A DNA stretch of 64,000 nt from Phymorhynchus buccinoides (taxonomy: Eukaryota > Mollusca > Gastropoda > Neogastropoda > Raphitomidae), in assembly GCA_017654935.2 (NCBI GenBank), contig CM065712.1:24752740-24816739 (forward strand). Direction: 5' to 3'. Shown here piece by piece: positions 15,001-22,773 of the stretch. The translations under genes and the position numbers were made by a program. Under the pieces are notes generated by a model that saw only the letters and a list, made by a program, of their open reading frames with translations, was not told where the DNA came from and searched no databases. Each line of letters begins with the position of its first letter. The first letter of the stretch is position 1.

Positions 15001-15039
15001 CTTCTCAGCCAAGGCCAACAACTCCGCTCGTTGACTCAT
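902..15039 (-). CDS. NCAPG2: Condensin-2 complex subunit G2 (5' part, nine coding exons)
   Basis: NCAPG2 is the HEAT-repeat non-SMC subunit of condensin II. With SMC2, SMC4, NCAPH2 and NCAPD3 it compacts chromosomes in the nucleus. The call rests on nine minus-strand exons whose translations follow the order of the vertebrate protein: an N-terminal MSQRAELLALAEKEDGES segment, a CSQRQREDLWECLRTV segment, FESWWRHNLPGREDI, VCRLHPVLMLVNFDLP, GRRFLAYALTLN, VYFKAWQKSSGDI, KIENDCIQNLMYHAVH and LRLYNPILWRSLT. Exon joins use compatible phases throughout and give 328 codons without a stop. The vertebrate protein is about 1,140 residues, so about 70% lies left of the window. The start ATG (15037-15039) is 10 nt inside an exon with its own acceptor, so a non-coding 5' exon is expected further right. 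Known family facts are the complex and fold; the order match is seen; the species-level function is inferred. Confidence 0.93.
1038..1338. repeat. (GA)n microsatellite
   Basis: About 300 bp of interrupted GA/GGA purine repeat, with a G run near 1065-1085. Long Ser/Leu or Arg/Glu reading frames across it are repeat artefacts. Confidence 0.95.
1735..1827 (-). CDS. NCAPG2: NCAPG2 coding exon 8
   Basis: This exon is 93 nt, phase 0 to 0, with acceptor TTTTTCACAG and donor GTCAGT. It encodes KIENDCIQNLMYHAVHASRE and then GALPMAAVLLK. The IENDCIQ motif is shared with vertebrate NCAPG2 at the same place relative to the flanking exons. Confidence 0.93.
2194..2263 (-). CDS. NCAPG2: NCAPG2 coding exon 7
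   Basis: This exon is 70 nt, phase 2 to 0. It completes a Lys codon begun in the previous exon and encodes SWLQFYGDVYFKAWQKSSGD ICE. It corresponds to the vertebrate IAEIYFRAWKKASGKI segment. The donor is GTGAGC and the acceptor TTTTCAG. Confidence 0.92.
2410..2658. mobile_element. piggyBac-like MITE, family with AACCCTTTCACCGCC ends
   Basis: The left end reads TAACCCTTTCACCGCC and the right end GGCGGTGAAAGGGTTAA. It is about 250 bp with a conserved interior. Related copies lie at 14697-14940, 27865-28111 and 32580-32825. TTAA at the ends of the better-preserved copies suggests a piggyBac-type target site. Confidence 0.8.
2699..2995. repeat. Interspersed repeat, CTGTCG(C/T)TTCCGACAA family
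   Basis: About 300 bp is shared with 16480-16690, 17430-17740 and, in part, 28828-28925 and 29620-29710. It includes a GCACCAGAGCCGGTGCAA segment and ends near a TGTACCATGAT...AAATCAT stretch. There is no coding potential; the class is unknown. Confidence 0.7.
3024..3233 (+). mobile_element. hAT-like MITE, CAGGGCTCCC family (truncated right end)
   Basis: It starts CAGGGCTCCC and carries the family interior (GGGGTCCCAGGGACTCCTTC, CATAGACCCCCAAATGGGGG). The right terminus is altered. It lies in the NCAPG2 intron, about 35 bp downstream (in gene sense) of the exon-6 donor. Confidence 0.8.
3268..3362 (-). CDS. NCAPG2: NCAPG2 coding exon 6
   Basis: This exon is 95 nt, phase 0 to 2. It encodes GRRFLAYALTLNVGLIDYLH and then SSIKNHIPFAP. 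GRRFL is shared with the vertebrate protein. The donor is GTCAGT, chosen because it gives the phase needed by the next exon. Confidence 0.92.
3370..4480. other. Intron without recognisable features
   Basis: NCAPG2 intron. It holds short CTT and A-rich runs. I see no gene, terminal repeats or tandem array before about 4490. Confidence 0.6.
4490..4700 (-). repeat. Two partial copies of NCAPG2 exon 5 end plus donor
   Basis: 4498-4568 closely resembles 4738-4808 of exon 5; on the minus strand it would encode DLKDLLGRCCSA again. 4620-4700 is a second, internally deleted copy spaced about 120-150 bp away. Both are followed by the same intronic CCAATTAACATAAATTAAC stretch. This is a small version of the junction arrays elsewhere in the window. 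Confidence 0.85.
4721..4855 (-). CDS. NCAPG2: NCAPG2 coding exon 5
   Basis: This exon is 135 nt, phase 0 to 0. The acceptor is TGTCGACAG and the donor GTTAGG, a less usual but valid GT donor. It encodes LSDMKSVCRLHPVLMLVNFD and then LPNADDLKDLLGRCCSAAHF plus LKNDE. It matches vertebrate VCRLWRIHQALYCFDYDLEE and the following DML...INYIKK region. Confidence 0.93.
4985..5330. repeat. Interspersed repeat shared with 12637-12996
   Basis: About 350 bp containing AGGCATGGGAATTA, GGGATACAGCCCCCAGAAAA and an A-rich AAAAAGACTGAA segment. The second copy is at 12637-12996 in the same orientation. No clear termini or coding potential. Confidence 0.75.
5405..5716. repeat. ~110-bp tandem repeat with poly-C tracts, three copies
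   Basis: Three copies of a unit with AATTCACACCCAACTCCCTC and GTGCTCCGGACCCACCTTGC, separated by C runs of different length. Proline-rich open frames across it follow from base composition. Confidence 0.9.
5988..6190 (+). mobile_element. hAT-like MITE, CAGGGCTCCC family
   Basis: It starts CAGGGCTCCC and runs to ...CCCCCAAATGGGGGTCCCTG, with a small internal deletion relative to other copies. Intronic in NCAPG2. Confidence 0.85.
6434..7002. mobile_element. Tigger/pogo-like MITE
   Basis: The left end is CAGACAAACCCCTATTTTA and the right end TTAAAATAGAGGTTTGTCTG, with TA immediately outside each end. Subterminal motifs (TTACGACC, CGACCTC) recur at both ends. The ~570-bp interior has no transposase. 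Tc1/mariner superfamily is inferred from the TA and the termini. Confidence 0.78.
7020..7131 (-). mobile_element. Partial CAGGGCTCCC-family MITE next to a splice donor
   Basis: Half of a family copy, from the interior to the GGGTCCCTGGGAC/CCCGCAAAAC side. It sits about 20 bp downstream (gene sense) of the NCAPG2 exon-4 donor. Confidence 0.75.
7152..7306 (-). CDS. NCAPG2: NCAPG2 coding exon 4
   Basis: This exon is 155 nt, phase 1 to 0. It encodes VLLALPDEIDGVKLHLAQAF, then ESWWRHNLPGREDIIANTFV and YFLKRTLAKGT. It matches vertebrate ILYALPES, the WW pair, a LPAKED-like segment and the LLRRSLETKT segment. Acceptor CTCACAG, donor GTGAGT. Confidence 0.94.
7420..7745. repeat. (GA)n microsatellite
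   Basis: About 325 bp of GA-rich repeat with GGGA interruptions. A 7780-7895 (CA)n-rich stretch follows. Confidence 0.95.
7942..8160 (-). mobile_element. hAT-like MITE, complete CAGGGCTCCC copy with 8-bp target duplication
   Basis: Both ends are intact (CAGGGCTCCC and GGGAGCCCTG). They are flanked by the perfect 8-bp direct repeat CTTGAAAG at 7934-7941 and 8161-8168. The inverted ends and 8-bp duplication are the basis for the hAT call. It lies in the intron about 80 bp from NCAPG2 exon 3. Confidence 0.92.
8247..8361 (-). CDS. NCAPG2: NCAPG2 coding exon 3
   Basis: This exon is 115 nt, phase 0 to 1. It encodes KAGHHAFLDCLVALATATLH, then QGEGTLPQAFMDTATLLHG with the last codon split. It aligns in position with a vertebrate helical stretch ending LLECVIILNG. 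The acceptor TTCCGTAG has only a short pyrimidine tract; the donor is GTGAGG. Confidence 0.88.
8640..9060 (+). repeat. Interspersed repeat with (GACA)n, also at 31818-32213
   Basis: It is shared in opposite orientation with 31818-32213: CGCACGCGG/GCCACAAACTATTG, GGAGGTGACTCATGATTGG and TACTCGTCGTG segments, a GACA/GACC run, and a GTTTGTGGCTTGAGCCACAA palindrome at the end. About 400 bp; probably a non-autonomous element of unknown class. Confidence 0.78.
9273..10313 (-). repeat. 88-bp tandem array copying the NCAPG2 exon 2 end and donor
   Basis: About twelve 88-bp units (some 91 bp). On the minus strand each holds a diverged copy of the exon-2 3' end (FIDDSP...DDDEDDEKK against FIDESPAGDDDEEEKKK-like), then the same donor and intron start, GTGAGAACTGGAA. 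The array lies about 500 bp downstream of the real donor at 10828. Length variants are multiples of 3. Confidence 0.93.
10390..10800. other. Intron between exon 2 and its donor array
   Basis: AT-rich intron with no gene or terminal repeats that I recognise. CATGCCTGGCGCAC at 10668 mirrors GTGCACCAGGCATG at 10495, suggesting a small inverted-repeat element of about 190 bp. Confidence 0.5.
10828..10980 (-). CDS. NCAPG2: NCAPG2 coding exon 2
   Basis: This exon is 153 nt, phase 0 to 0. It encodes AKQKGHDLGETIAECSQRQR, then EDLWECLRTVCTRVLIDESP and AGDDDEEEKKK. It matches vertebrate LSRKQKEELWQRLKNLLTDV and LLESP. The acidic/lysine tail is the part copied in the 88-bp array. Acceptor CTTCTCAG, donor GTGAGA. 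Confidence 0.94.
11141..12345 (-). mobile_element. CR1/L2-like LINE 3' end (decayed)
   Basis: On the minus strand 12345-11740 translates, with stops and frameshifts, into a non-LTR reverse transcriptase C-terminal segment: VRDLGLHIDSDLSLKQHITK, a LVTSCILSRLD*CNALLGLP motif, LQRVQDSAARLVF, then KICLPLLQ-like and THLF-region remnants. The 3' tail at 11215-11141 (GGGCGCTATATAAATTTTCC then ATTATTATTAT) is typical of CR1/L2 tails. (CTA)n and (CA)n runs interrupt it at 11325-11395 and 11465-11650. Confidence 0.8.
12637..13135 (+). repeat. Second copy of the 4985 repeat plus a fragment of the 22976/26190 MITE
   Basis: 12637-12996 repeats 4985-5330. 12999-13135 (CCCAAATTCAAAACGAGACA, GTATGTGGGTCGCA, AATCAAGGGACTTAAT) is part of the element also at 22976-23225 and 26190-26428. 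Confidence 0.72.
13221..13775. mobile_element. Fold-back element, CCCTGACGGATGAG family (copy A)
   Basis: A ~550-bp imperfect palindrome. The left arm has CCCTGACGGATGAGTTTTTG, CACGTGGAGGTCACCAGAAA and GGCGATTCCTCCTTGGCGGA; the right arm repeats these in reverse. Sister copies lie at 28935-29540 and 30258-30769. There is no coding potential. Confidence 0.88.
14536..14564. repeat. Poly-C tract
   Basis: A run of about 28 C. Other long G/C runs occur near 5490, 17170, 17875, 18000, 20251, 22507 and 32481. Confidence 0.95.
14697..14940. mobile_element. piggyBac-like MITE, degraded copy
   Basis: The left end TTAACCCTTTCACCGCCAGC is intact; the right end (GGCAGTGAAACTGAAAGGG) is mutated. It sits only about 25 bp downstream (gene sense) of the NCAPG2 exon-1 donor. 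Confidence 0.78.
14965..15039 (-). CDS. NCAPG2: NCAPG2 first coding exon
   Basis: This exon has 75 nt of CDS (25 codons), ending phase 0 at donor GTGAGT. It encodes MSQRAELLALAEKEDGESIV QFVKN, comparable to the vertebrate N-terminus that ends FLQFVQ. The exon begins at 15049 after acceptor TTTACAG, so ten 5'-UTR bases precede the ATG. No in-frame ATG lies upstream in the exon. Confidence 0.9.
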
Positions 15040-15172
15040 TATGGGGCCTCTGTAAAGTCTAAAGAAAAATTATGCAAATGTATGCGAGAGAAATAAATGC
15101 CCAGCATTAGCTGTCGAAAAAATGTGTTCATTTTGTGTTTATATTGATGTAATTTTGTGGGGAAAAAGTGTT

Positions 15173-15244
15173 ACCCAGACCGGGAGTCGAACCCGAGACC
15201 TCCTGAACACCATTCGGGTACTCTACCAACTGAGCTATCCAGGC
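15173..15244 (-). repeat. tRNA-derived repeat, head 1
   Basis: A 72-nt tRNA-like fold on the minus strand. It has a D arm with TAGCTCAGTTGGTAGAG (A box), a B box GGTTCGACTCC, and a seven-pair acceptor stem using several G-T wobbles. The anticodon position would read GGT. The same sequence recurs 259 bp away with the same flanks, so I treat it as SINE-like rather than a tRNA gene. Confidence 0.75.
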
Positions 15245-15431
15245 CGACAACCCAGTCCCTGATACTGTGTGTGATATTAATCCTAATATCAGTCACTACA
15301 CTCTTCCCCCTCCTGTTTTGAAGGAATAATTCCTATCTCCCAAGGAAACTCCATTCCTTCCTGCCATCCAGGCTACCAAATTAACTTCTGACAGTGACAC
15401 CATTGATGTAATTTTGTGGGGGAAAAGTGTT

Positions 15432-15503
15432 AGCCGGACCGGGAGTCGAACCCGAGACCTCTCGACCACAAGACGGGTGCTCTACCAACTGAGCTATCCA
15501 GGC
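15432..15503 (-). repeat. tRNA-derived repeat, head 2
   Basis: A second head with a good D arm and B box but a poorer anticodon stem and one acceptor mismatch; the anticodon position reads TGT. Both heads are followed by a TAACACTTTTCCCC-like stretch (minus strand) and preceded by GGATTAATATCA. They form a ~260-bp tandem dimer covering about 15160-15550. Confidence 0.75.
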
Positions 15504-15630
15504 TGACAACCCGGTCCCTGATATTAATCCTAATATCAGTCACTACACTATCTTCAACAATATCATTTCTAGGCATTTGAAAAAGCAGACAGGGCTGAGG
15601 GAGATGTGTGTGTGTCACTGTGTGTGTGTG

Positions 15631-15835
15631 CAGGGCTCCCAATCGTCCCGCAAAACAAGGGGTCCCAGGGACTCTTTCACCTACATAATAGAGGGTCATA
15701 GAGGCGGGTTAGAGGGTCCCAGTGGCATTGTGAATGCTAAAAAAAATTCTAGTGCATCCCTGGGACCCCCTGCAAATTCTTTTAGAGGGTCCTTTAGAAT
15801 TTTAGTACTTGAAGACCCCTAAATGGGGGACCCTG
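15631..15835 (+). mobile_element. hAT-like MITE, CAGGGCTCCC family
   Basis: Runs from CAGGGCTCCC to ...GGGGGACCCTG. It is flanked by GTGTGTG on both sides; because the site is a (TG)n tract the target duplication cannot be confirmed. Confidence 0.85.
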
Positions 15836-16264
15836 GTGTGTGTGAACTCTGTGTGTGTTAACTTTGTGTGCATTGTATGTGTGAGTTATGTGTGTGTGTG
15901 TGTGTGTGTGAATTTGTGCGTGAATTTGACCCAGTTCTTTCCAAAAACATTGAGTCTGAGTCTGTCACAACTGTCAACAGTGCATTTGTCCCCAAAAAAT
16001 CGTTTGGAAAAAGCTCTGAAATGCAACAGCTTACCAGCAATCCTACATAAATTCAAATCAAGTTGAAGAAGCTCCTTTCAACATGAACGAGTTGCAAATT
16101 CGAAACTTGAAAATTTTGATGTGCTAGGGCGGATGTTTTGAAACTCCCGCTTGCCGAGATTCTCGCGATAAAAAAAGAAAAGAAAAAAAGAGGGTAGGGG
16201 TGAGAGATTATACACACGGCAGCTACGCTCAATTTCCCCTGGTTTCGCAGTTTTTTTTAATCTT

Positions 16265-16336
16265 TTATAATATAATAATAGTGAATCATTTATGTAGCGC
16301 ATTCCTCCACCAAATGTGGAGCTCTATGCGCTTAAC
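16265..16336 (-). mobile_element. LINE/SINE 3' tail fragment
   Basis: A minus-strand tail (GCGCATAGAGCTCCACATTT ... GCGCTACATAAATGATTCAC then TATTATTATA). The same kind of tail is at 11141-11215 and 31382-31460. Confidence 0.65.
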
Positions 16337-16479
16337 AACAACAAAAATAAAAAGCAAGAAATTCAACAACAAAACCAAATAATCGCTCACGCACATGCAA
16401 ATAGGCATACACATACACACCCCACCCACACATACGCACATACACACACACACACACACACGCGCAAGAATTAATTCAT

Positions 16480-18110
16480 AGTGGAGATGTCTTGCACAGG
16501 GTACATCCCCACTCTCTCGGCCAAAGGCCGGGATTTGAGGACGAGAGTTCGAGTTGGGGAAGGTCCCCAAAGGCCATCCAATCACTTTGGCTGCAGCACC
16601 AGAGCCGGTGCAAGGGCCCCTCAGTCCAGTCATAGTCCTCCACGAAAGACTAAGCTGTACCATGATATTCCAATACTGTAGAAAATCATGTAGGGGAAGA
16701 CGGGGTAAAAAGCGCATGGGCGGGTAAGAAGCCCACCCCAATTATCTCATGAAATAAAGAAAATTTCAGTCAAATTTGCCCATGAGACGAATGCTAGACA
16801 TTAACGCTCGTCTCATGGGCAAAATGAGACTGAAATTTGCTTCATTTCATGAGATAATTGGGGTGGGCTTCTTACCCGCCCATGCGCTTTTTACCCCGTC
16901 TTCCTCAGTACAGCTCTCATTTACTATTGGCCCTTTCTACAGGACAATGTCATTCCGTGATTAAAAAAAAAAAAAGCCATTGGAGTAGAGGGCCAAGGTT
17001 GCATCTATTACTACATTATGGCTTACTCACCACCACCCGACCACCAAACTCCCCCCCCACCCCCCCTCCGTTTTCTCCATGGAGAGAGAAAGAGGCAGAC
17101 AGGGGGTGACAGAAAAACAGATAAAACATAATATCGACAAAGAGACACAGGCAGACAGAGGATTAAGAGAGGGGGGGGGGGGGGGGGGGAGGGGAGAGGG
17201 CGAGACAGTGACAGTCAGGAGACCAGAAATATATAAAGAAGAAAAAATAGACTTACAGAGGCAGACGTACACACACACATACACACACACACACACACTG
17301 ACACACACACACACACACACGCACTGGCACGCACACGCGCACACGCACACGCACACACACACACACACGCACGCACACACAGACACACTGTTAGAATTAG
17401 GAGTACAACAGGAAATCAAAACAGTTGCCTGTCTGTCGTTTCCGACAACGACTGCCATATAGCAGAGGGGCCAGATACTATTCTGGCGGGCTGGGCAAGA
17501 ATTGGTTCATAGTGGAGATGTCTTGCACGGGGTACTTCCCCACTCTCTCGGCCAAAGGCCGGGATTTGAGGACGAGAGTTCGAGTTGGGGAAGCCGGGTC
17601 CCCAAAGGCCATCCAATCACTTTGGCTGCAGCACCAGAGCCGGTGCAAGGGCCCCTCAGTCGAGTCATAGTCTTCCACGAAAGACTAAGCTGTACCATGA
17701 TATTCCAATACTGTAGAAAATCATGTATAGTACAGCTCTCATTTACTATTGGCCCTTTCTACAGGACAATGTCATTCCGTGATTTAAAAAAAAAAAGCCA
17801 TTGGAGTAGAGGGCCAAGGTTGCATCTATTACTACATTATCGCTTACTCACCACCACCCGACCACCAAACTCCCCCCCCCCCCCCCCCCTCCGTTTTCTC
17901 CATGGAGAGAGAAAGAGGCAGACAGGGGGTGACAGAAAAACAGATAAAACATAATATTGACAAAGAGACACAGGCAGACAAAGTATTCAGAGAGGAGGGG
18001 GGGGGGGGGGGAGAGGGCGAGACAGTGACAGTGACAGACAGGAGACCAGAAATATATAAAGAAGAAAAAATAGACTTACAGAGGCAGACGTACACACACA
18101 CACACACACA
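16480..18110. repeat. Local ~700-bp direct duplication
   Basis: 16480-17290 and 17500-18110 are near-identical in order: TCTTGCAC(A/G)GGGTAC, CTCTCTCGGCCAAAGGCCGG, GCCATTGGAGTAGAGGGCCA, a C run, CCATGGAGAGAGAAAGAGGC, a G run, and an AGACTTACAGAGGCAGACGT end before (AC)n. Copy 1 carries the 215-bp fold-back insertion absent from copy 2. Confidence 0.9.
16692..16906. mobile_element. TA-flanked fold-back MITE, GGGGAAGACGGGG ends (copy 1)
   Basis: A near-perfect ~215-bp palindrome. The left arm is GGGGAAGACGGGGTAAAAAG, CGCATGGGCGGGTAAGAAGC, AATTATCTCATGAAAT; the right arm is its reverse complement, around a ~40-nt centre. It lies inside copy 1 of the 16480 duplication; copy 2 keeps the almost empty site near 17727. 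Confidence 0.9.
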
Positions 18111-18218
18111 CACACACTCACTGGGAAGAAAGCTGGCTGAAAACACAAGCGCACACAAAGCCACAAACGCATACTGCATACCCACATGGGACTATGCCCA
18201 TACATATGCACACAAGAT

Positions 18219-18251
<33 letters not shown>

Positions 18252-18599
18252 CTCTCAAATCAACAACTTCGTCAAGATTAGGGACACTTTTTTTCATTCA
18301 TCTTTCCCCATGCAACAAAATGACCTCAAATCTCAGAATCATTCATTGCAGAGAAACAAATTTAAAATCAAATGTCATACATCCCTATGATAGGCCTACA
18401 TGAATCATGTATTTGATTTTTTTTGCGCGAATCTCCAAAAGATATTAAGCGCTGATGCCTTTCTGTTAGTCGCACACACACACACGTGCGGGCACGCACG
18501 CGCGGGCACACACACACAACTGGTCAAACCTGAAAGTAAAAATGATAGAGATTAAAAACATTTCCTTACGCTTCTCAGACTATTCCTTTTTATACTCCC

Positions 18600-19018
18600 A
18601 AACATTCAAACTGGTACAATGATTTGCTGATTTATCATTTTATACATGTATTCTGCCATTTATATGAGCTTAATTTGAGTTGATAATCATTTTATACATT
18701 CATTTCCCCCCATTCACAATTATGATCGCAATCTTACTCAATTTCTAGAGGGAACAATGCCTAACTTAAGAAGGAAACAGGCACAATGATTTGCTGATTA
18801 TCATTTTATACATGTATTCTGCCATTTATACGACTATGAGAGCTTAATTCGAGTTGATAATCATTTTATACACGCATTTCCCCCCATTCACATGATCGTA
18901 ATTTAACCCAATTTCTTGAAGAAAAAAGCCTAACTTAAGAAGGAAAGTCACAGTTATTTGCTCATGATCATTTTATACATGTATTCCGTCTGTTTTATGA
19001 GCCTAAATTTAACCCAAT
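18600..19018. repeat. ~180-bp tandem repeat, about 2.3 copies
   Basis: Repeating CAATGATTTGCTGAT, ATCATTTTATACATGTATTC, TTTCCCCCCATTCACA and CCTAACTTAAGAAGGAAA. It ends at the 19021 fold-back element. Confidence 0.85.
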
Positions 19019-19020
19019 AG

Positions 19021-19238
19021 GGGAAGACGGGGTAAAAAGCGCATGGGCGGGTGAGAAGCCCACCCCAATTATCTCATGAAATGAAGCAAATTTCAGTCTC
19101 ATTTTGCCCATGAGACGAGCGTTAATGTCTAGCATTCGTCTCATGGGCAAATTTGACTGAAATTTTCTTTATTTCGTGAGATAATTGGGGTGGGCTTCTT
19201 ACCCGCCCATGCGCTTTTTGCCCCGTCTTCCCCTATTT
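19021..19238. mobile_element. TA-flanked fold-back MITE (copy 2)
   Basis: The same palindrome as at 16692, with clean TA on both sides (AATAGGGGAAG ... CTTCCCCTATTT). The central loop is in the opposite orientation relative to copy 1. A third, half copy is at 25460-25580. Confidence 0.92.
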
Positions 19239-19239
19239 G

Positions 19240-20520
19240 AACACAAAAAAGAGAACTTAGGTTCAGAGTCCTGTTTATTTACTGGAATGGCACTGTGAGA
19301 GGCTTGGAGTTGTAACATTAAATTAAATTGAAGCATTGACTTAAAATGTATTTAAAAATGTGTTCCCACTTCAAATTATTATTATTATTATTATTATGTA
19401 ACCCCCCACCCACCTCCACCATCAAGATCAATCTTGGTTTCCCATAGCAACTAATCAAACACACACAAATATAAATAGCTGTAAAAACTCAGAGAGCAGA
19501 GTGAATTTATTGTATTATTATACATAACACTCATGGCCAAGAGCTTATAAAAAGACATACAATTTGAAATCAATTTACATTTTTTGTTTGTTTTCGATCT
19601 GTTCTTAGCAGTGCAAACAACACGCCTCTCAATTCTGTACAAAAATGGCAGAGCTTCTCAAATGTGCCATTTTCTGATGGTACATGCCTTTAAAAACAAA
19701 GGCCATTAGACTGCAGTCAAGTGTCTCTGCTGCAGACTTCTTATAACCTTTCAAACTTCAAACTCTTAAGATGGTGTCAGTCAGTTTATTTAGATTTAAC
19801 TGTAGTCTGGGGATTCCATCAACTAAAATTATCTCTCACTATAAAAATCCATCGACTAAAAAAATAAAATAAAAATAGCATTGCTTTATTCTAATTCACT
19901 ATAAACCGTCCTTTTCTTTTCTTTAAAACATTTTTTTTCTGTTCTTATACTTCTGTTTATTTTAATAATTGGACCAAATAAAAGACTCCCAGTTAAAAAT
20001 TATTCTATTAAAAAGACTACAACTCGATTGTACTGAACTGTATGTATAAAACCGACATTTGGTTAAAACAAATTGATATGGTGGCTCTACATGCAGAACA
20101 ACCACCACAACACGAACCCTGTCCTCGCATTGTTTAAGTAAAAACTAACCCGCCTGTTAGCCAGTTCTCAACTCAAGTAAACCCCCCTGCATCCTATCTA
20201 ACTGATATGATCGATCTCCAACGACACATATCCCAAGAGTCTTGTCATACCCCCCCCCCCCCCCCCCCCCTCTTAACCCCTCACCCCCGTCCCAGCCTCC
20301 TGAATCCGTTGTGACCATCATTCTTTCAGCACCTCCCCCACCCCCGACCCTCACTGTCAATCATTTGATAACTGTCATTTTGGGCTGCTCTTGGATTCCT
20401 CTAACGTGTTGATAACTTAGTAGACAGAAATGCATGTGCCTGTTTCGTGTACGCCTACTATGCGCTCCCTTGCTATTTATAAATGCCAATGATACAAGTA
20501 GCAGGCGAAAGGCTTTAATT
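19240..20520. other. AT-rich stretch without recognised features
   Basis: It contains an (ATT)n run near 19378-19397 and a C run at 20251-20270. I find no supported gene. It would lie 3' of the putative minus-strand gene at 20530-26084; several AATAAA-like signals on the minus strand do not distinguish a real 3' end. Confidence 0.5.
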
Positions 20521-20529
20521 AATGAAAGC

Positions 20530-22612
20530 TTAGCTTACAACTGAAATGATATGATGCGATATGACAACACGTTCATCGTCACTTTCACTTGCCCTTTCAC
20601 AGTCTGCAACGACCGCCATATTGGTTTTTTCAGTTGGTACATAAACCTCACCGTCTGCAGCTTCGATTTCGTCTCGAGAGTCACGCAAGTTGTTCAATGA
20701 AGTTGATACATTGTCACTGCCATCACTAAAAGCTATGCTACGAGCGCTAGAGCTTGCCGAGGAAGTATGACAATTGTTCTGACCATTTTCGCCCAAAGCG
20801 ACTTGGAAGTCAGAGAACTTCATTCCTCACTGTTTGCCATTGCCTTTACCTTCTGTTGCCGGAATAGATCTTAGATTCTGAAGATTTTCACGATGAGCAA
20901 CTGATGATATGTATGTCTTTTTATGACCTGGGTAATCTGGTCTAGATAAGCATCCGTGTGCTGCTGGGCGGCCTTGTCTTGCGGGTGATTTTCTGCGCGA
21001 GCCTGTGAATCCGCACGAGCCCGAGACCGAGTGTACAAATCGGGCAAACTCAGCCTCACCATCCTGAGTTTATGCACAGGTTTGGTCGTTTCCTCAGTGT
21101 TACCAGCGCCTGCAGAGAAAAGTGAAACTGCCCAGTTGCGTGCAAAGCTAGAAACGCTGTAATCAGCCTCATGGTTTGAAGCATCTTCACCAGTTTTACT
21201 CAAATGTTGGTTGTCAACATTCAGGTGAGGAGTTCCAGCTCGAGATTCTTGAAGGTCCTTTATAGATCCATCTCCAGCTGTGGTTGTTTCAGAACCTTTG
21301 CCCTTTCCTTGCGAGTGTCTCCGCCTGAAGTGGCCTGAGGGAAAGGGGATGAAGGATGGAGAGAGCGAGGGCCATCTAGGAGGTGCTTTTCTTGGTCGTG
21401 TTGCCGATGCTTCCATCGACCCTGAAGGAGACGCAGGGGTCGCAGGAGAACCTTGACCTGATCCTTGACGAGACCCTGGTGATGACAGAGCCCCTTGTGA
21501 AGAGTCTCCACAAGCTTTAGTTGCTTCAGCGCAAGACTTTGGTATGTCCAATCTGGGTTTAACCGATCCTGTAGGCATGCAGCCTTGAGGCGAGTCCCTG
21601 GAACTTTCAATTTGAAACGAACTCGCAGTCGGTGGTGTCACACACCCATCAGTAAACTTTGGGCAAGCTCAAAAGTTCATAAGCATCTTGCGACCTCCCT
21701 GCTGCAGTTTCAAACGAGCTGGTAAACGGTGCCATACACTTGCCAGATAATTCAAGCGATTCCAACAGTTCTTCATCTCCTTCTGGAGAACATGCCGGGA
21801 GTTTGGGGGAGCCTTGAAGACTTTGCTGTGAAGATCCTTGAGTAGTTGTCCGTAGTGATGGTATATCAGATTCAGCAGTTTTCGCAGCAGTCAACTACGC
21901 CCAGAGCTTTGCTAGGTTCTGGAGAATGTGTGGTGACTATGGATGACGATTCTACTTGAAGAGCTTGTTGAGGCGATCCCATGGTATGCATTTCTGCCGA
22001 AGCTAAACTCGACCCGGCGTGAGAGTTGCTCGACTGTCACACCCAAAACAGTTAATGTTCTAAAGTGGGGCATTCTTCTGCTGGACTCAATCACACTGCT
22101 CGACTCGACTCGGTCACACTGCTCAGCTCATTCATATCTACACTGTTGTTGTGGTGTTGTAAAGTGGGGCATTCTTCTTGAAGAGTTAGCGGAGGCGATT
22201 CCACGGAACGCATCGCTGCTGAAGCTACACTCGACGGAATGGGTTCTATATTATCATCTTTGGTCAGCTCCACACGATCCGCAGGCAGCAGCGACTCGTC
22301 ATGGTTGTCAGAGGGCGGCTGATTCTCCGTGGTTTGGAGGTCCTGTGGAATTAGCAAGGCTTGGAATGACCAAGTGCACAGACAGAATAAGATACAATCT
22401 TCTTTCTCCGTGGGGCAAGTGATGGGGGTGGCGAGGTGGGGAACTTGAGTTGGGGGCGGTGGTAAAGGTGTCGGGGGATTTATGGGATGGGGGGGTGGTT
22501 GATGGGGGGGGGGGGGGGGTAGATGCAGATTTGTGCAGGTAGTGTGGTGGAGCTCACTAGATTTCTTCTTAATCATTGTTGTGAAGAAGACGCGAGCGAG
22601 GATCTGCAACAA
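20530..22612 (-). pseudogene. Ser/Pro-rich coding-like region, frame-disrupted, unidentified
   Basis: Four minus-strand open segments (22612-22091, 21894-21649, 21641-20871, 20823-20530) follow one another in three frames. They have similar composition, rich in Ser, Pro, Gly, Gln and Glu: SSPGSRQGSGQGSPATPASP, KLRMVRLSLPDLYTRSRARA, LARVFFTTMIKKKSSEL, LNNLRDSRDEIEAADGEV. A ~140-nt stretch (21925-22080) is a diverged duplicate of 22130-22285 (GGCGAT(C/T)CCA, AAGTGGGGCATTCTTCT). I do not recognise a family. Options are a decayed gene, a gene with several small exons in low-complexity sequence, or assembly indels. Confidence 0.4.
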
Positions 22613-22669
22613 CCAAAAATAGAGAGAGAAAAATTATTGAAGCGGTTGTTACATGGTGAGCGTGTGCTT

Positions 22670-22675
22670 GCATAT

Positions 22676-22772
<97 letters not shown>
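22670..22772. repeat. (GA)n microsatellite
   Basis: About 100 bp of GA repeat. Related GA/GACA runs are at 22876-22960. Confidence 0.95.

Positions 22773-22773
<1 letters not shown>

Noticed and set aside
15173..15503. Functional tRNA-Thr genes
   Set aside because: Anticodon stems are mismatched, acceptor pairing is mostly wobble or mismatched, and both copies sit in a duplicated repeat with shared flanks.
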